Part shown: piece by piece, positions 34,506 to 43,864 of the stretch
Layout of the letters: every line of letters begins with the position of its first letter
Position numbering within the stretch: the stretch's first letter is position 1
From: an uncultured Pelagibacteraceae bacterium
GTDB lineage: Bacteria > Pseudomonadota > Alphaproteobacteria > Pelagibacterales > Pelagibacteraceae
NCBI GenBank assembly: GCA_902552345.1
Contig: CACDGO010000002.1
Span: forward strand, 176,696-240,695
Length of the DNA: 64,000 bases
Direction of reading: 5' to 3'
Made by a program: the position numbers and the translations under genes
Notes under the pieces: model-generated
Told to the model about the DNA's origin: nothing
What the model saw: the letters and a program-made list of their open reading frames with translations, nothing else
Databases searched by the model: none

Positions 34506-35780
34506 TTAATTAGCAGACTTATTCATTGAGTCAAAAAAGTCGGAATTGTTTTTTGTGTTTTTCAACTTAGAAATCAAAAACTCTATTCCATCCATGGTTC
34601 CCATAGGGCTTATTATCCTTCTAAGAACGTTCATCTTGGATAATTCATCTTTAGCAAATAAAAGTTCCTCTCTTCTTGTTCCTGATCTTGTAATATCCAA
34701 AGCAGGATAAATTCTTTTGTCAGCAACTTTTCTATCAAGAATTAATTCTGAATTACCTGTACCTTTAAATTCTTCAAAAATTACTTCGTCCATTCTGCTT
34801 CCAGTGTCTATTAGTGCAGTTGAAATTATTGTTAATGAACCGCCTTCCTCTACATTTCGAGCAGCTCCGAAAAATCTTTTTGGTCTTTGAAGGGCATTCG
34901 CATCTACTCCTCCAGTTAATACTTTGCCCGAACTGGGTATCACTGCATTATAGGCTCTACCTAACCTTGTTATCGAGTCTAATAAAATTACAACATCTTT
35001 TTTGTGTTCTACTAGCCTTTTTGCTTTCTCGATTACCATCTCTGCGACAGCAACGTGTCTCGATGCTGGTTCATCGAATGTTGAAGCGACTACTTCTCCT
35101 TTGACTGATCTTTGCATGTCTGTAACCTCTTCGGGTCTTTCGTCTATGAGCAACACCATCAAATAACACTCTGGATGGTTCGCAGTAATCGACTGAGCAA
35201 TATTTTGTAGGATAATAGTCTTGCCAGCTCTTGGTGGTGAAACTATTAAAGATCTTTGACCTTTTCCAATTGGGCTGACAAGGTCAATCAATCTTGCAGT
35301 GTTATCGGGTTTCTTTTCAATTTTTGTAGTTTCAACTTCAAGCTTTATTCTTTCGTTTGGATAAAGTGGTGTTAAATTGTCAAAAGCAATTTTGTTTTTA
35401 CCTTTATCAGGTTCGTCAAAATTAATTTTATTTACCTTTAAAAGTGCAAAATACCTTTCTGCATCTTTTGGTCCTCTGATTTCACCTTCGACGGAATCAC
35501 CTGTTCTTAATCCAAATCTCCTTATTTGACTCGGACTGACATAAATATCATCTGGACCCGGTAGATAGTTTGACTCGATAGCACGAAGAAAACCAAACCC
35601 ATCTTGCAGAACTTCCAGCACCCCTGTTGCTGTGATTTGTTCATTTTTTTCTGCCAATTTCTTTAAAATTGCAAATAATATTTCTTGTTTTCTTAAAGTA
35701 CTTGGATTTTCAATTCCTAATTTCTCGGCTTCTATAATAAGCTCTGCAGGGTTTTTTTGCTTTAGTTCTTGTAAGTTCAT
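34506..35780 (-). CDS. rho: Transcription termination factor Rho
   Basis: A 424-residue hexameric RNA helicase: N-terminal helical bundle ([14 protein letters not shown]), the cold-shock-like RNA-binding domain ([15 protein letters not shown]), Walker [11 protein letters not shown] (standard is PPKAGKT), the ERPEEVTDM region, and [44 protein letters not shown]. It ends untranslated transcripts. With almost no intrinsic terminators in the window, Rho may carry much of termination. It is the last gene of the hemE-hemH-hemJ-rho group. Confidence 0.97.
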   Translation of the reverse strand: MNLQELKQKNPAELIIEAEKLGIENPSTLRKQEILFAILKKLAEKNEQITATGVLEVLQDGFGFLRAIESNYLPGPDDIYVSPSQIRRFGLRTGDSVEGEIRGPKDAERYFALLKVNKINFDEPDKGKNKIAFDNLTPLYPNERIKLEVETTKIEKKPDNTARLIDLVSPIGKGQRSLIVSPPRAGKTIILQNIAQSITANHPECYLMVLLIDERPEEVTDMQRSVKGEVVASTFDEPASRHVAVAEMVIEKAKRLVEHKKDVVILLDSITRLGRAYNAVIPSSGKVLTGGVDANALQRPKRFFGAARNVEEGGSLTIISTALIDTGSRMDEVIFEEFKGTGNSELILDRKVADKRIYPALDITRSGTRREELLFAKDELSKMNVLRRIISPMGTMDGIEFLISKLKNTKNNSDFFDSMNKSAN

Positions 35781-35847
35781 GTGATTGATATTGATATAAG
35801 AAAAGTATCAAAAATATATGTCTTTTTGGAAAAATTTCAACCCCTAA

Positions 35848-36279
35848 TTATATCGGTTTGAATATAACAACAAAAATTACTACAATTAGTATTATTGTAG
35901 GAATTTCGTTATATATCCTGAAAAATTTGGAGGTTTTTTGGTTATTATCCTTTGCAAAATCGTTTAAATATTTTCCAAGAGTAAAGTGATAATAAGTTAG
36001 AATTACAACTGCGACTGTTTTTATTTGCATCCATAATTCGAAAAGGACATCAAAACCAAGACTTTGAATAAGTAAAATACCAAATAACCACGAAATTAAC
36101 ATCGCAGGCATCATTATATAATTATAAAGCTTTCTTTCCATTGTCTTAAATATTTTTCTTTGCGAGTCATGATCTGCTTCTGAATGATAAACAAATATCC
36201 TTGGTAAATAAAGAAGGCCAGCCATCCAAGATATTACAGCTATAAGATGTAATGATTTAAAAAAAAGATATAAACTCAT
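35848..36279 (-). CDS. hemJ: Protoporphyrinogen IX oxidase HemJ
   Basis: A 143-residue, four-helix membrane protein of the HemJ (UPF0093) family: KSLHLIAVISWMAGLLYLPRIFVYH at 9-33, with conserved His, and RKLYNYIMMPAM. HemJ oxidises protoporphyrinogen IX to protoporphyrin IX, the step before HemH. It lies between hemH (1-nt gap) and rho, as in many alphaproteobacteria. Confidence 0.9.
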   Translation of the reverse strand: MSLYLFFKSLHLIAVISWMAGLLYLPRIFVYHSEADHDSQRKIFKTMERKLYNYIMMPAMLISWLFGILLIQSLGFDVLFELWMQIKTVAVVILTYYHFTLGKYLNDFAKDNNQKTSKFFRIYNEIPTIILIVVIFVVIFKPI

Positions 36280-36280
36280 C

Positions 36281-37273
36281 CTATAAATATTTGCTTATTA
36301 ATTTTTCAAATAATTTAATATGATCTGAGCTATCGTTTAAACATGGAATAAAATCAAAATTTTTACCACCCTTCTCCATAAAGCTCTCTCTTCCCTGAAT
36401 ATTTATTTCTTCGAGAGTTTCTACACAATCAGAAGCAAAACCAGGACAGATTACTAATAAATTTTCAATTCCTTCTCCTGGCAACTTTTCTAAAGTTTTA
36501 TCCGTATAAGGTGTTAACCATTCTTGTGGTCCAAATCTTGACTGAAAGGTTGTCTGAATCTCAATTTTGCTGAATTTCTCTTTCATTAGCCTAGTTGTTT
36601 TGTGGCAGTAACAATGATACGGATCTCCTTTGTCGAAATAAGATTTAGGAATTCCATGATACGAGGAAATTATTAAATCCGGCTTCCAGCTAATCTCTTT
36701 GATTTTCTTCTCGATGCTTTTGATCAAAGCCTCGATATACAAAGGCTCACTTTCGTAATGCGGAATAATTTGTAAGCTTGGTTGCCACCTCATCCTCATT
36801 AATGACCTATAAACTTCATCACAAACTGTTGCGGTTGTTGCTGCTGCATATTGTGGGTAAAGAGGCAATACTATTATATTCTCACACCCTTTTTCTTTAA
36901 GATTTGTTAACTTGGACCTAATGCTTGGGTTTCCATATCTCATTGCAAAATCCACTATAATGTTTTCGTGTCCTATTATTTTATTTAGTTTAGAAGATTG
37001 TTCCTTTGTAAAGTATAATAGAGGGGACTCGTTGCTATCCTTTCTCCAAATTTGCTTATAAGCGTGAGCAGTTTTAGAGGGTCGAAAAGTTAAAATAAAC
37101 AGATTTAAAATAACTTGCCAAATTAATGGGTTAACTTCTATGACTCTTCTGTCTGATAAAAATTCCTTTAAGTATTTTCTTATATCCCACCAACTGGTCG
37201 AGTCGGGTGTTCCTAGGTTAATAATCAAAACACCGGTTTTACCAAATTTGACTTCTGGGTGTTTACTATCCAT
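36281..37273 (-). CDS. hemH: Ferrochelatase
   Basis: A 330-residue HemH inserting iron into protoporphyrin IX. Motifs: GVLIINLGTPDS at the N-terminus, the ISSYHGIPKSYFDKGDPYHCYC block with the catalytic His, and CPGFASDCVETLEEI with the acidic residues. The start overlaps the hemE end by 8 nt. Together with hemE and hemJ it encodes late heme synthesis; hemC and hemD are 16 kb away in the same window. Confidence 0.95.
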   Translation of the reverse strand: MDSKHPEVKFGKTGVLIINLGTPDSTSWWDIRKYLKEFLSDRRVIEVNPLIWQVILNLFILTFRPSKTAHAYKQIWRKDSNESPLLYFTKEQSSKLNKIIGHENIIVDFAMRYGNPSIRSKLTNLKEKGCENIIVLPLYPQYAAATTATVCDEVYRSLMRMRWQPSLQIIPHYESEPLYIEALIKSIEKKIKEISWKPDLIISSYHGIPKSYFDKGDPYHCYCHKTTRLMKEKFSKIEIQTTFQSRFGPQEWLTPYTDKTLEKLPGEGIENLLVICPGFASDCVETLEEINIQGRESFMEKGGKNFDFIPCLNDSSDHIKLFEKLISKYL

Positions 37274-38276
37274 ATGAGTTCCTATAAAAACTTATTAGTT
37301 TGCTTACTTTAACAGGATCTGTTTCGGGAAGTAACCCGTGACCTAGATTCAAAACGTAAGGTATTTCTTTAAAAGTTTGGATGTATTTCGTCGCTGTCTC
37401 GATAATATCTTCTTCGGACTTTAACAATATCTTTGGGTCGATGCCTCCTTGTATAACCACATTTTTCAATTTTTCCTTTGCCCACAAGGGATCGATCTCA
37501 GGGTCTATATTAATTCCATCTGGTTTGACTATCTTGTTAAAATCTTCATATTTTTCTTTTATGCCCTTGGGATAAGAAATGGCTGGTATTTCTCCTTTCT
37601 TACAAAAATCTATGATTTTTGCGTTAGGCTTAAAAATATAACTATTCAAATTCTCATTTGGTGCTAAACCTGCCCATGAGTCAAAGATTTGAACAACATC
37701 CGCTCCAGCTTTTATTTGATTATTAATGTGTACCATTATATATCTGTTCAGATCATTTAAAATTTTATTTATTGTTGAATGAGAATTATTAAGTTTATTA
37801 ATATCTATTTCTGTTTTACTCTTTTTTAGTTTAAGCATATAAATTAATAAAGTCCATGGAGCACCCACAAAAGATATTAATGACTTTTTTTTATCAAGTT
37901 CGTTCCTTGTAATTTCTATCGCTTTGTAAACTGGCTCAAGTTTTCTTGAAAATTTTTTTTCATCATTATTTATGAAGGTGTTTAGACTAAACTCACTAAG
38001 CTGTGGGCCATCATCTTTTAAAAATTCAATATTTTGACCTAAAGCATAAGGTACCATTAATATATCAGAAAAAATAATAGCTGAGTCTAAATCAAACCTT
38101 TTTATTGGTTGTAGAGTGATTTCTGAACTTAATTTACTATTTAGACAAATTTTTATAAAGTCTTTATTTTGAAGTCTTATCTTTCTAAATTCAGGAAGGT
38201 ATCGACCTGCTTGTCTCATAAACCACACTGATTTGCAAATTGTTTTGTTTATTAAGATATCTTTAAGATTACTCAT
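37266..38276 (-). CDS. hemE: Uroporphyrinogen decarboxylase
   Basis: A 336-residue HemE with the N-terminal signature WFMRQAGRYLPEFR (18-31), FSDILMVPYALGQ, GAPWTLLIYML and GHGLLPETDP. It converts uroporphyrinogen III to coproporphyrinogen III. In Caulobacter and relatives hemE borders the chromosome origin; here it reads away from the 272-bp spacer at 38277-38548. Confidence 0.95.
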   Translation of the reverse strand: MSNLKDILINKTICKSVWFMRQAGRYLPEFRKIRLQNKDFIKICLNSKLSSEITLQPIKRFDLDSAIIFSDILMVPYALGQNIEFLKDDGPQLSEFSLNTFINNDEKKFSRKLEPVYKAIEITRNELDKKKSLISFVGAPWTLLIYMLKLKKSKTEIDINKLNNSHSTINKILNDLNRYIMVHINNQIKAGADVVQIFDSWAGLAPNENLNSYIFKPNAKIIDFCKKGEIPAISYPKGIKEKYEDFNKIVKPDGINIDPEIDPLWAKEKLKNVVIQGGIDPKILLKSEEDIIETATKYIQTFKEIPYVLNLGHGLLPETDPVKVSKLISFYRNSYG

Positions 38277-38548
38277 TATAAATAAAAGTATTTTTAAAAT
38301 TTAGTATTAGTAGATGGACTTGTTAAATACACCTATAGTTTTTTATACATATTTTATACATATTTAAATTAATAAAAATTTGCTAAAACCCTTAATTTGA
38401 TGACTTTATTAACCCTATAAACATCAGTAAAACAAGTTTATTAACATGGAACAAAATGTTTAAATTTTGTTAATTAGTGTTAACTTTTTACTCGATAATT
38501 TAAAATAAGTGGAAAAGAATAGTTTATTATTTATTTATTAACAAACTT
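38277..38548. other. Candidate chromosome replication origin (oriC)
   Basis: This is the largest gene-free stretch in the window (272 bp), very AT-rich, between divergent hemE and ppsR as in the Caulobacter origin. It holds two tandem 11-bp copies of TTTTATACATA (38341-38351 and 38352-38362), each containing TTATACATA, one mismatch from the DnaA box TTATNCACA. TTATTAACA, also one mismatch, occurs at 38438-38446 and 38535-38543, with a weaker copy at 38406-38414. TTAA-N6-TTAA at 38470-38483 resembles a CtrA site but is 1 nt short. No perfect TTATCCACA is present. The call depends mostly on gene order. Confidence 0.6.
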
Positions 38549-39367
38549 ATGAACGAAAAATACAATGTATATCTAGTGTCTGACTCTACTGGTGAAACCT
38601 TAGATAGAATTTTTTTGTCCCTAAAATCTCAGTTTGCCAACTTTGAATATATCAAAAAAGAGTACGCATTTGTAAGAACAGAGCAACAGATTGATAAAAT
38701 TATTAAAGAATGCACTGGGTTTCCTAATTCACTTATCTTATATACTATAGTCGAAACAAAATTAGCAAAGTATATTTCAAATAAAAGTGAAAAAAACAAT
38801 GTCCCTTGTTTTGGGATCTTAGGAAATCTTATTTTAAGTTTTTCAAAACTTTTAAATCAAAAGGCAATACACAAACCTAGCGCTCAACATGTGCTGGATG
38901 ATGATTATTATAAAAGAATTGAGGCCATACAATATACAATGTCACATGATGATGGAAGAAATGTGAGTGATCTCGGTAAAGCTGATGTAATTTTACTTGG
39001 TATAAGTAGGACAAGCAAAACCCCAACATCAATATATTTAGCAAACAGAGGTTATAAAACTATAAACATTCCTTTAGTTCTCGATCAGAAACTCCCAATT
39101 GGTTTAGCAGCAAATAACAAAGCATGTGTCATAGGTTTAGTTGCAGACCCTGAAAGGCTAGCAGACATAAGGAGGAATAGAGTGGCTATTATGAAAGACA
39201 ATAATCTTAAAGATTATACTGATATCGATTATATAAAGAGGGAAATACAAGATTCTAAAAATCTTTTCAAAAAAAATAATTGGCCGATAATAGATGTCAC
39301 AAGAAGATCAGTAGAGGAAACAGCTGCATCTATTCTTAAGATAATTGAAATTAAAAAAAATAAATGA
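38549..39367 (+). CDS. ppsR: Pyruvate, phosphate dikinase/PEP synthase regulatory protein (DUF299)
   Basis: A 272-residue bifunctional kinase/pyrophosphorylase of the DUF299 family: YLVSDSTGETLDRI at the N-terminus and the nucleotide loop GISRTSKTPTSIYLANRG at about 151-168. It phosphorylates and dephosphorylates a Thr on PPDK or PEP synthase; the target is not in the window. It is the first rightward gene from the putative origin and is coupled to maf by an ATGA overlap. Confidence 0.92.
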   Translation: MNEKYNVYLVSDSTGETLDRIFLSLKSQFANFEYIKKEYAFVRTEQQIDKIIKECTGFPNSLILYTIVETKLAKYISNKSEKNNVPCFGILGNLILSFSKLLNQKAIHKPSAQHVLDDDYYKRIEAIQYTMSHDDGRNVSDLGKADVILLGISRTSKTPTSIYLANRGYKTINIPLVLDQKLPIGLAANNKACVIGLVADPERLADIRRNRVAIMKDNNLKDYTDIDYIKREIQDSKNLFKKNNWPIIDVTRRSVEETAASILKIIEIKKNK

Positions 39368-39948
39368 AAATTATTTTAGCATCTAAAAGTGGAGTAAGGA
39401 AAAAAATTTTGGACAATTATAAAATTGAAAGCGAGGTAGTAATTTCAAATGTAGATGAAGATTCTATTAAAAATTCCTTGTTAGCTGAGGGAGCAGACCC
39501 ATTACTTATCTCGAAAAATCTAGCTGAGTTAAAATCAATAAAAGTTAGTAGTAAATATCCAAACAGGCTAGTATTAGGCGCAGATAGTGTTATCTCCATT
39601 AATGGTGAATTAATTAATAAACCCGAGAGCAGAGAAGAGGCCCTCTTAATTTTAAAAAAACTTAATAATTCAAAACACAATTTAATTAGTTCTGTTTGTA
39701 TTTCAAAGAATGGCTCCATGATTTGGAATCATACAGATTCATCAGAACTAAAAATGAAAAATTTTTCAGAAGAAGAACTTTCTACCTATTTAAATAAGAT
39801 AAAAACAAAAACATTATTAGATTATGGAGTTTATCAGGTGGAAGCTGATGGCCTTGATCTATTTGAGTATATTAAAGGAGATATCAATTCAATAATGGGT
39901 CTGCCAATAAAAGATATAATAAACTATATTAAAAATTATAAAATATGA
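39364..39948 (+). CDS. maf: Maf-like nucleotide pyrophosphatase
   Basis: A 194-residue Maf/Ham1-fold protein: ILASKSGVRKKIL at the N-terminus, LGADSVISINGELINKP in the middle and DYGVYQVEADG near 155. Maf proteins hydrolyse non-canonical or modified NTPs. It overlaps ppsR and aroE by ATGA on each side. Confidence 0.9.
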   Translation: MKIILASKSGVRKKILDNYKIESEVVISNVDEDSIKNSLLAEGADPLLISKNLAELKSIKVSSKYPNRLVLGADSVISINGELINKPESREEALLILKKLNNSKHNLISSVCISKNGSMIWNHTDSSELKMKNFSEEELSTYLNKIKTKTLLDYGVYQVEADGLDLFEYIKGDINSIMGLPIKDIINYIKNYKI

Positions 39949-40766
39949 AAAAAAAGTTTGGAATAATCGGAAATCCAATTAAACACTCCCTTTCACCTAT
40001 TCTTCATAACCATTGGTTTAAAAAATATAAAATTGATGCTGATTATTCAATATTAGATGTGAAAGATAATAATCTAGAAAATATCGTGGGTGAATTAAAA
40101 AACAGAAATTTGAGTGGTATTAACATTACGCTTCCTTATAAGCAAAAAATTGTCCCACACTTAGATACTTTAATTAATGATGCTGAGTATACAAATTCAG
40201 TTAATACTCTTTATATTGATGATCATGGGGATCTTGTAGGAGAGAATACAGATGTTTTCGGATTACAAGCAGCATATTTAAAAGAGTTAGATAATTCTTT
40301 TGTTATGAAAGCGTTAGTCATAGGAGCTGGTGGTGTTTCACCGTCAGTTATATTTTCGCTTCAAAAATCAGGGGTAAAAAATATTTCTATTGCAAATAGG
40401 ACAATTGAAAAATGTAGATTTCTCAAAAAAAAATTTAGGTTTTTAAATATAATCGAATGGAAAAATATAAAAGATGAATTAATTAACTTTGATATAATTA
40501 TAAATGCAACCAGCCTTGGACTTAAAAATGGAGATGACTTTGACTTTGATTTTGAAAATACTAAAGACGATTTAATTTTTATAGACACAATATACAATCC
40601 ACTGGAAACTAAATCGTTCAAATATTTAAAAAGAAAAGGTATTAAAGTTTTTAATGGCCTTGACATGTTTATTTATCAAGGTCAAAAAGCATTTTACTTA
40701 TGGAATAAAATAAATCCCGAAATTGATCAAACTTTAATAGATCTTTTATTATCAAAATTAAAATGA
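39945..40766 (+). CDS. aroE: Shikimate dehydrogenase
   Basis: A 273-residue AroE: GIIGNPIKHSLSPILHNHWF N-terminus, GINITLPYKQKI with the catalytic Lys, ENTDVFG, and the nucleotide motif VIGAGGVSPSV (GAGG, about 126-136). It reduces 3-dehydroshikimate in aromatic amino acid synthesis. ATGA overlaps join it to maf and coaE. Confidence 0.94.
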   Translation: MKKKFGIIGNPIKHSLSPILHNHWFKKYKIDADYSILDVKDNNLENIVGELKNRNLSGINITLPYKQKIVPHLDTLINDAEYTNSVNTLYIDDHGDLVGENTDVFGLQAAYLKELDNSFVMKALVIGAGGVSPSVIFSLQKSGVKNISIANRTIEKCRFLKKKFRFLNIIEWKNIKDELINFDIIINATSLGLKNGDDFDFDFENTKDDLIFIDTIYNPLETKSFKYLKRKGIKVFNGLDMFIYQGQKAFYLWNKINPEIDQTLIDLLLSKLK

Positions 40767-41326
40767 AAAAAATTGGTATAACTGGATCTTTAGCGTCCGG
40801 AAAAACAACAGCAAGTCAAATTTTAACTGGAAGAAAGTTTCCCTTATTCAGTGCTGATAAAATAGTAAATAGTTTATATAGCAAAAAAAATATTAAATCG
40901 ATTTTGTTTAATAAATTTAAAATTACAAAAAATTCTAATCTAAAGAAAAATATTAGAAAAAGGATTTTAGAAAATAAACGAAATATTAAAAAACTCGAAA
41001 AAATTATCCATCCAATAGTTAGGAAAGAAATGTATAAATTTTTAAAAAAAAATAAAGAAAAAAGACTCGTTTTTTTGGAAATACCTTTACTTATTGAGAG
41101 CAAGCTTATGAAAAATTTTGATACAATAATCTTTATAAAAGCAAAAAAAAGTATTCGTCTTAAAAGATTTATAAAAAAGGGAGGCGATAAAAGAATTTTT
41201 AATACCCTAAATGACAAGCAGTTAAGTGATGTGAAAAAGGCTAAATTTTCAGATATTATAGTTGTGAATGATGGAAATTTTAAAATTTTTAAAAAAAATT
41301 TATTAGATATAATAAAGAATCTATGA
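40763..41326 (+). CDS. coaE: Dephospho-CoA kinase
   Basis: A 187-residue P-loop kinase for the last CoA step. Walker A is GSLASGKTT (8-16), followed by FSADKIV, HPIVRKEM and FLEIPLLIES. It is very Lys-rich (runs such as KKNKEKR), reflecting local AT pressure, but all core motifs are present. ATGA overlaps join it to aroE and dnaQ. Confidence 0.92.
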   Translation: MKKIGITGSLASGKTTASQILTGRKFPLFSADKIVNSLYSKKNIKSILFNKFKITKNSNLKKNIRKRILENKRNIKKLEKIIHPIVRKEMYKFLKKNKEKRLVFLEIPLLIESKLMKNFDTIIFIKAKKSIRLKRFIKKGGDKRIFNTLNDKQLSDVKKAKFSDIIVVNDGNFKIFKKNLLDIIKNL

Positions 41327-41982
41327 ATGAAGTATTCCTTGATACAGAAACAACTGGCTTATCTTTTAATGAGGGCCATAAGATTGTAGAAATTGCTTGC
41401 ATAGAAACACAAGACCTAATTCCTACTGGCAATGTTTTTCATAAACTAATTAATCCTCTTAGGGATGTTCCTGATCAAGCCTTCCAGGTACACGGCTTTA
41501 GCAGTGATTATTTAAGTAAAAAACAAATATTTGATGAAATAGCTGAAGAATTTTTAAAGTTTATCAATAATAAAAAGATTATCATTCACAACGCTTCTTT
41601 TGATTTAGGATTTCTTAATGGTGAATTAAATTTAATCAATAAACAGCAAATAAATAAAAACAATGTGATAGACTCTTTAGAAATCGCTAGAAATAAATTT
41701 CCTGGAACATCAAATTCCCTTGATGCCCTTTGTAGAAAGTTTAACATTGATTTATCTAAACGGGTTAAGCATAACGCCTTATTAGACTGCGAACTATTAA
41801 GAGAAGTTTATATAAATCTTTTAGAAGTAAAAGAACCAAAATTTAACCTTTCCTCCCAAAATACCGAGCAGCAAATATTTAAAAATAAAAGTTACAATAA
41901 AGCAGTTGTGAAAATACCAGATAGCGAAATTAATGTGCACAAGAACTTTTTAAAAAAGGAGATCAAAAAAAATTTCTACTGA
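41323..41982 (+). CDS. dnaQ: DNA polymerase III epsilon subunit (3'-5' exonuclease)
   Basis: A 219-residue DEDDh exonuclease: FLDTETTGL (ExoI with Asp/Glu), IIHNASFDLGFLN (ExoII) and KRVKHNALLDCELL (ExoIII with His and Asp). It proofreads for the replicative polymerase. The C-terminal part, which binds the alpha subunit, is short and Lys/Asn-rich. It ends the ATGA-linked chain from ppsR and overlaps the convergent secB by 7 nt. Confidence 0.93.
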   Translation: MNEVFLDTETTGLSFNEGHKIVEIACIETQDLIPTGNVFHKLINPLRDVPDQAFQVHGFSSDYLSKKQIFDEIAEEFLKFINNKKIIIHNASFDLGFLNGELNLINKQQINKNNVIDSLEIARNKFPGTSNSLDALCRKFNIDLSKRVKHNALLDCELLREVYINLLEVKEPKFNLSSQNTEQQIFKNKSYNKAVVKIPDSEINVHKNFLKKEIKKNFY

Positions 41983-42404
41983 ATTCTGTTTAAATTATAA
42001 AGTTTTTCAAAATCCACTGTCTCATTGATTTTTACATCTCTAAATCCAGAATTTTCAAATAAACTAATAAAGATCTTTCTCAATTCAGCATAAACTTCTG
42101 TTGGTACAGATATTAAGACAATTTTTTCAATTTCATTCTTTGAAATACTACTGTCTGTTAATTGAACAATAGTTGAAAATTCAATTTTTGAATTTATTTT
42201 CTCAAAATCATCTTTTATAGGTGTCAAACTAAGAGTTAAAATTATTTCAATAATATTTTTATCTACTTGATTACTTTTTATATCAATATTAATTTTATAA
42301 TTTGATATATTTTTAGAAAGTAAGAAAAAAGATTTTGAACTAGGAATACTAAAGTTCAAATTTTTTATATATTTTCCAATAATTTTATAGTTCATCTTTG
42401 TCAT
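41976..42404 (-). CDS. secB: Protein-export chaperone SecB
   Basis: A 142-residue divergent SecB. The family core is seen in the C-terminal half: a long beta strand region (NIIEIILTLSLTPI), then VPTEVYAELRKIFISLFENSGFRDVKINETVDFEKLY, corresponding to the usual P-x-R-x2-I/V-x-N/G-x2-GF-P-x-F/DF end. SecB keeps precursors unfolded for SecA. Its place beside dnaQ is conserved in alphaproteobacteria, which strengthens a weak-looking match. The start at 42404 overlaps the fxsA stop; 42395 is an alternative. Confidence 0.78.
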   Translation of the reverse strand: MTKMNYKIIGKYIKNLNFSIPSSKSFFLLSKNISNYKINIDIKSNQVDKNIIEIILTLSLTPIKDDFEKINSKIEFSTIVQLTDSSISKNEIEKIVLISVPTEVYAELRKIFISLFENSGFRDVKINETVDFEKLYNLNRIQ

Positions 42405-42804
42405 TATTTATTATCTCACCGTCAATAGTGTTATTTTTTTTTTGAGGTTCTTTAAATATTCTTTTTTTAAATAAAAATTTAAAAATAATCCGTCTAATAA
42501 AAGGAATTAATAACATGAAGCCAATTAAGTCAGTAAAAAAACCTGGAACAATTAAAAATAAAGCAGCGATAGCGATTGATGCACCAGACAATATCTCATA
42601 AATTGGAGCTTTATTTTGATATAGATTGATTACACCTGATTTAAGCGTTCTAAGACCTTCAATTCTAGCATAATAAATTCCGACTACTGCTGTTAATATT
42701 ATAAGAGCAACTGTATTCAAGGCGCCTATTTTGCCTCCAATTTTTATCATTAAAAATATCTCTAATGCTGGTAATCCTACAAAAATTAAGAAAAATGTGT
42801 TCAT
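42385..42804 (-). CDS. fxsA: FxsA family membrane protein
   Basis: A 139-residue protein with three to four membrane segments: FFLIFVGLPALEIFLMIKIGGKIGALNTVALIILTAVVGIYYARIEG and the typical IAALFLIVPGFFTDLIGFMLLIP (about 76-98). FxsA-type proteins are conserved inner-membrane proteins; in E. coli FxsA counters phage T7 exclusion. It precedes secB, with a 20-nt overlap, and is divergent from timA. Confidence 0.9.
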   Translation of the reverse strand: MNTFFLIFVGLPALEIFLMIKIGGKIGALNTVALIILTAVVGIYYARIEGLRTLKSGVINLYQNKAPIYEILSGASIAIAALFLIVPGFFTDLIGFMLLIPFIRRIIFKFLFKKRIFKEPQKKNNTIDGEIINNDKDEL

Positions 42805-42848
42805 TTGTCTGATACAAAATTATATTATTCATGTATATTTATCAAATT

Positions 42849-43451
42849 ATGAGTAATAGTTTTGGGTATCTTGACATAATTTTATTGGGAATGATTGCAG
42901 GTTTCATTATCCTTCGTCTAAGAAGTATTTTGGGTAGAAAAACAGGACACGAGTCTAAAGTATATCCCAATTTTGCAGAAAAAAAATTTAGCATGCCCCA
43001 ACAGGACGCTAAACCAAAAGAAAAAAATCTTAATATATTGGAAGGTAAAGATAAAAAAGAATTTCTAAGGGGAGCAGAGATCGCTTATGAAAGCATCTTA
43101 ACATCTTTTGCTGCTGGAGACTTGATTAAATTAAAAGCTTTACTTTCAGCTAACATGTTTTCAAACTTCTCAGAGGCTATTAAATCGAGAAATAAAAACA
43201 ACATTAAATCTGAATTTACTTTTATTGGCGTAAAAGAATCCTCTGTTGAGAAGTACGAGAAGATAAAAGACAATCTTTTTGCAACTGTTAAATTTGTTGC
43301 TGAGGTAATTTCCGTTAAAAGAGACAAAGATAATAAAATTATAGAAGGCAATCCTGATAAAATTAAATTTGTTACGGATAGCTGGAAATTTACAAAGAAT
43401 ATTAACAATAAAAGTCCAAATTGGTATTTATCTGAAATTATCAGCCAGTGA
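42849..43451 (+). CDS. Tim44-like domain protein (TimA family)
   Basis: About 200 residues from the ATG at 42849; a longer frame begins at 42831. N-terminal membrane helix (YLDIILLGMIAGFIILRLRSILG), a linker, and a C-terminal Tim44-like domain (FLRGAEIAYESILTSFAAGDLIKLKALLSANMF through KFVTDSWKFTKN). The alphaproteobacterial TimA proteins are relatives of mitochondrial Tim44 that bind at the membrane. It overlaps the Smr gene by 4 nt, next to secB-fxsA, fitting an export/envelope context. Confidence 0.85.
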   Translation: MSNSFGYLDIILLGMIAGFIILRLRSILGRKTGHESKVYPNFAEKKFSMPQQDAKPKEKNLNILEGKDKKEFLRGAEIAYESILTSFAAGDLIKLKALLSANMFSNFSEAIKSRNKNNIKSEFTFIGVKESSVEKYEKIKDNLFATVKFVAEVISVKRDKDNKIIEGNPDKIKFVTDSWKFTKNINNKSPNWYLSEIISQ

Positions 43452-43864
43452 TTAAAAAGAAGGTTCTTTCCCAAGAAGATAGGAAAATTTGGGAGGATTA
43501 TATAAAAAATCCATCAGATATTTACGATAAAGATAAAAATAATCAAAAAAAAAAAAGAAATTCTAGGTTTAAATTTGATCTTCACGGTTTTACTTTGGAT
43601 GGTGCGAATAAAAAAGTAAGAGAAATTTTATTCTTTTGCGTGGAGAATAAATACAGAGAATTGTTGTTAATTACTGGTAAAGGAATACACTCTTCTAGTG
43701 ACAAAGATGCTTATATTTCGAAAGATTTTGGAAAATTAAAATTTTCAGTTCCAGAATACATCAAATCTAATCCTGAACTTAATAAATTAATTATTTCAGT
43801 TAATGAAGCTGATATTAAGGATGGTGGAGAGGGTGCAATTATAATTAAATTAAAAAACTTATAA
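43448..43864 (+). CDS. Smr domain protein
   Basis: A 138-residue protein starting with GTG inside the timA stop (GTGA overlap). N-terminal charged linker ([18 protein letters not shown]), then a Smr domain with [14 protein letters not shown] (44-57) and [10 protein letters not shown] (76-85). Smr domains, as in MutS2 tails, are nucleases on RNA or DNA. The DLHG and TGKG motifs are intact, so activity is plausible. The 3' end overlaps the convergent hslU by 6 nt. Confidence 0.9.
   Translation: MIKKKVLSQEDRKIWEDYIKNPSDIYDKDKNNQKKKRNSRFKFDLHGFTLDGANKKVREILFFCVENKYRELLLITGKGIHSSSDKDAYISKDFGKLKFSVPEYIKSNPELNKLIISVNEADIKDGGEGAIIIKLKNL

Noticed and set aside
38470-38483. CtrA binding site in the origin candidate (TTAA-N6-TTAA)
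   Set aside because: The consensus spacing is 7 nt, and TTAA pairs are expected by chance in such AT-rich DNA.
40816-41217. 133-codon minus-strand frame opposite coaE
   Set aside because: Antisense to an intact dephospho-CoA kinase; its Phe/Leu/Ile-rich text mirrors Lys/Asn codons.
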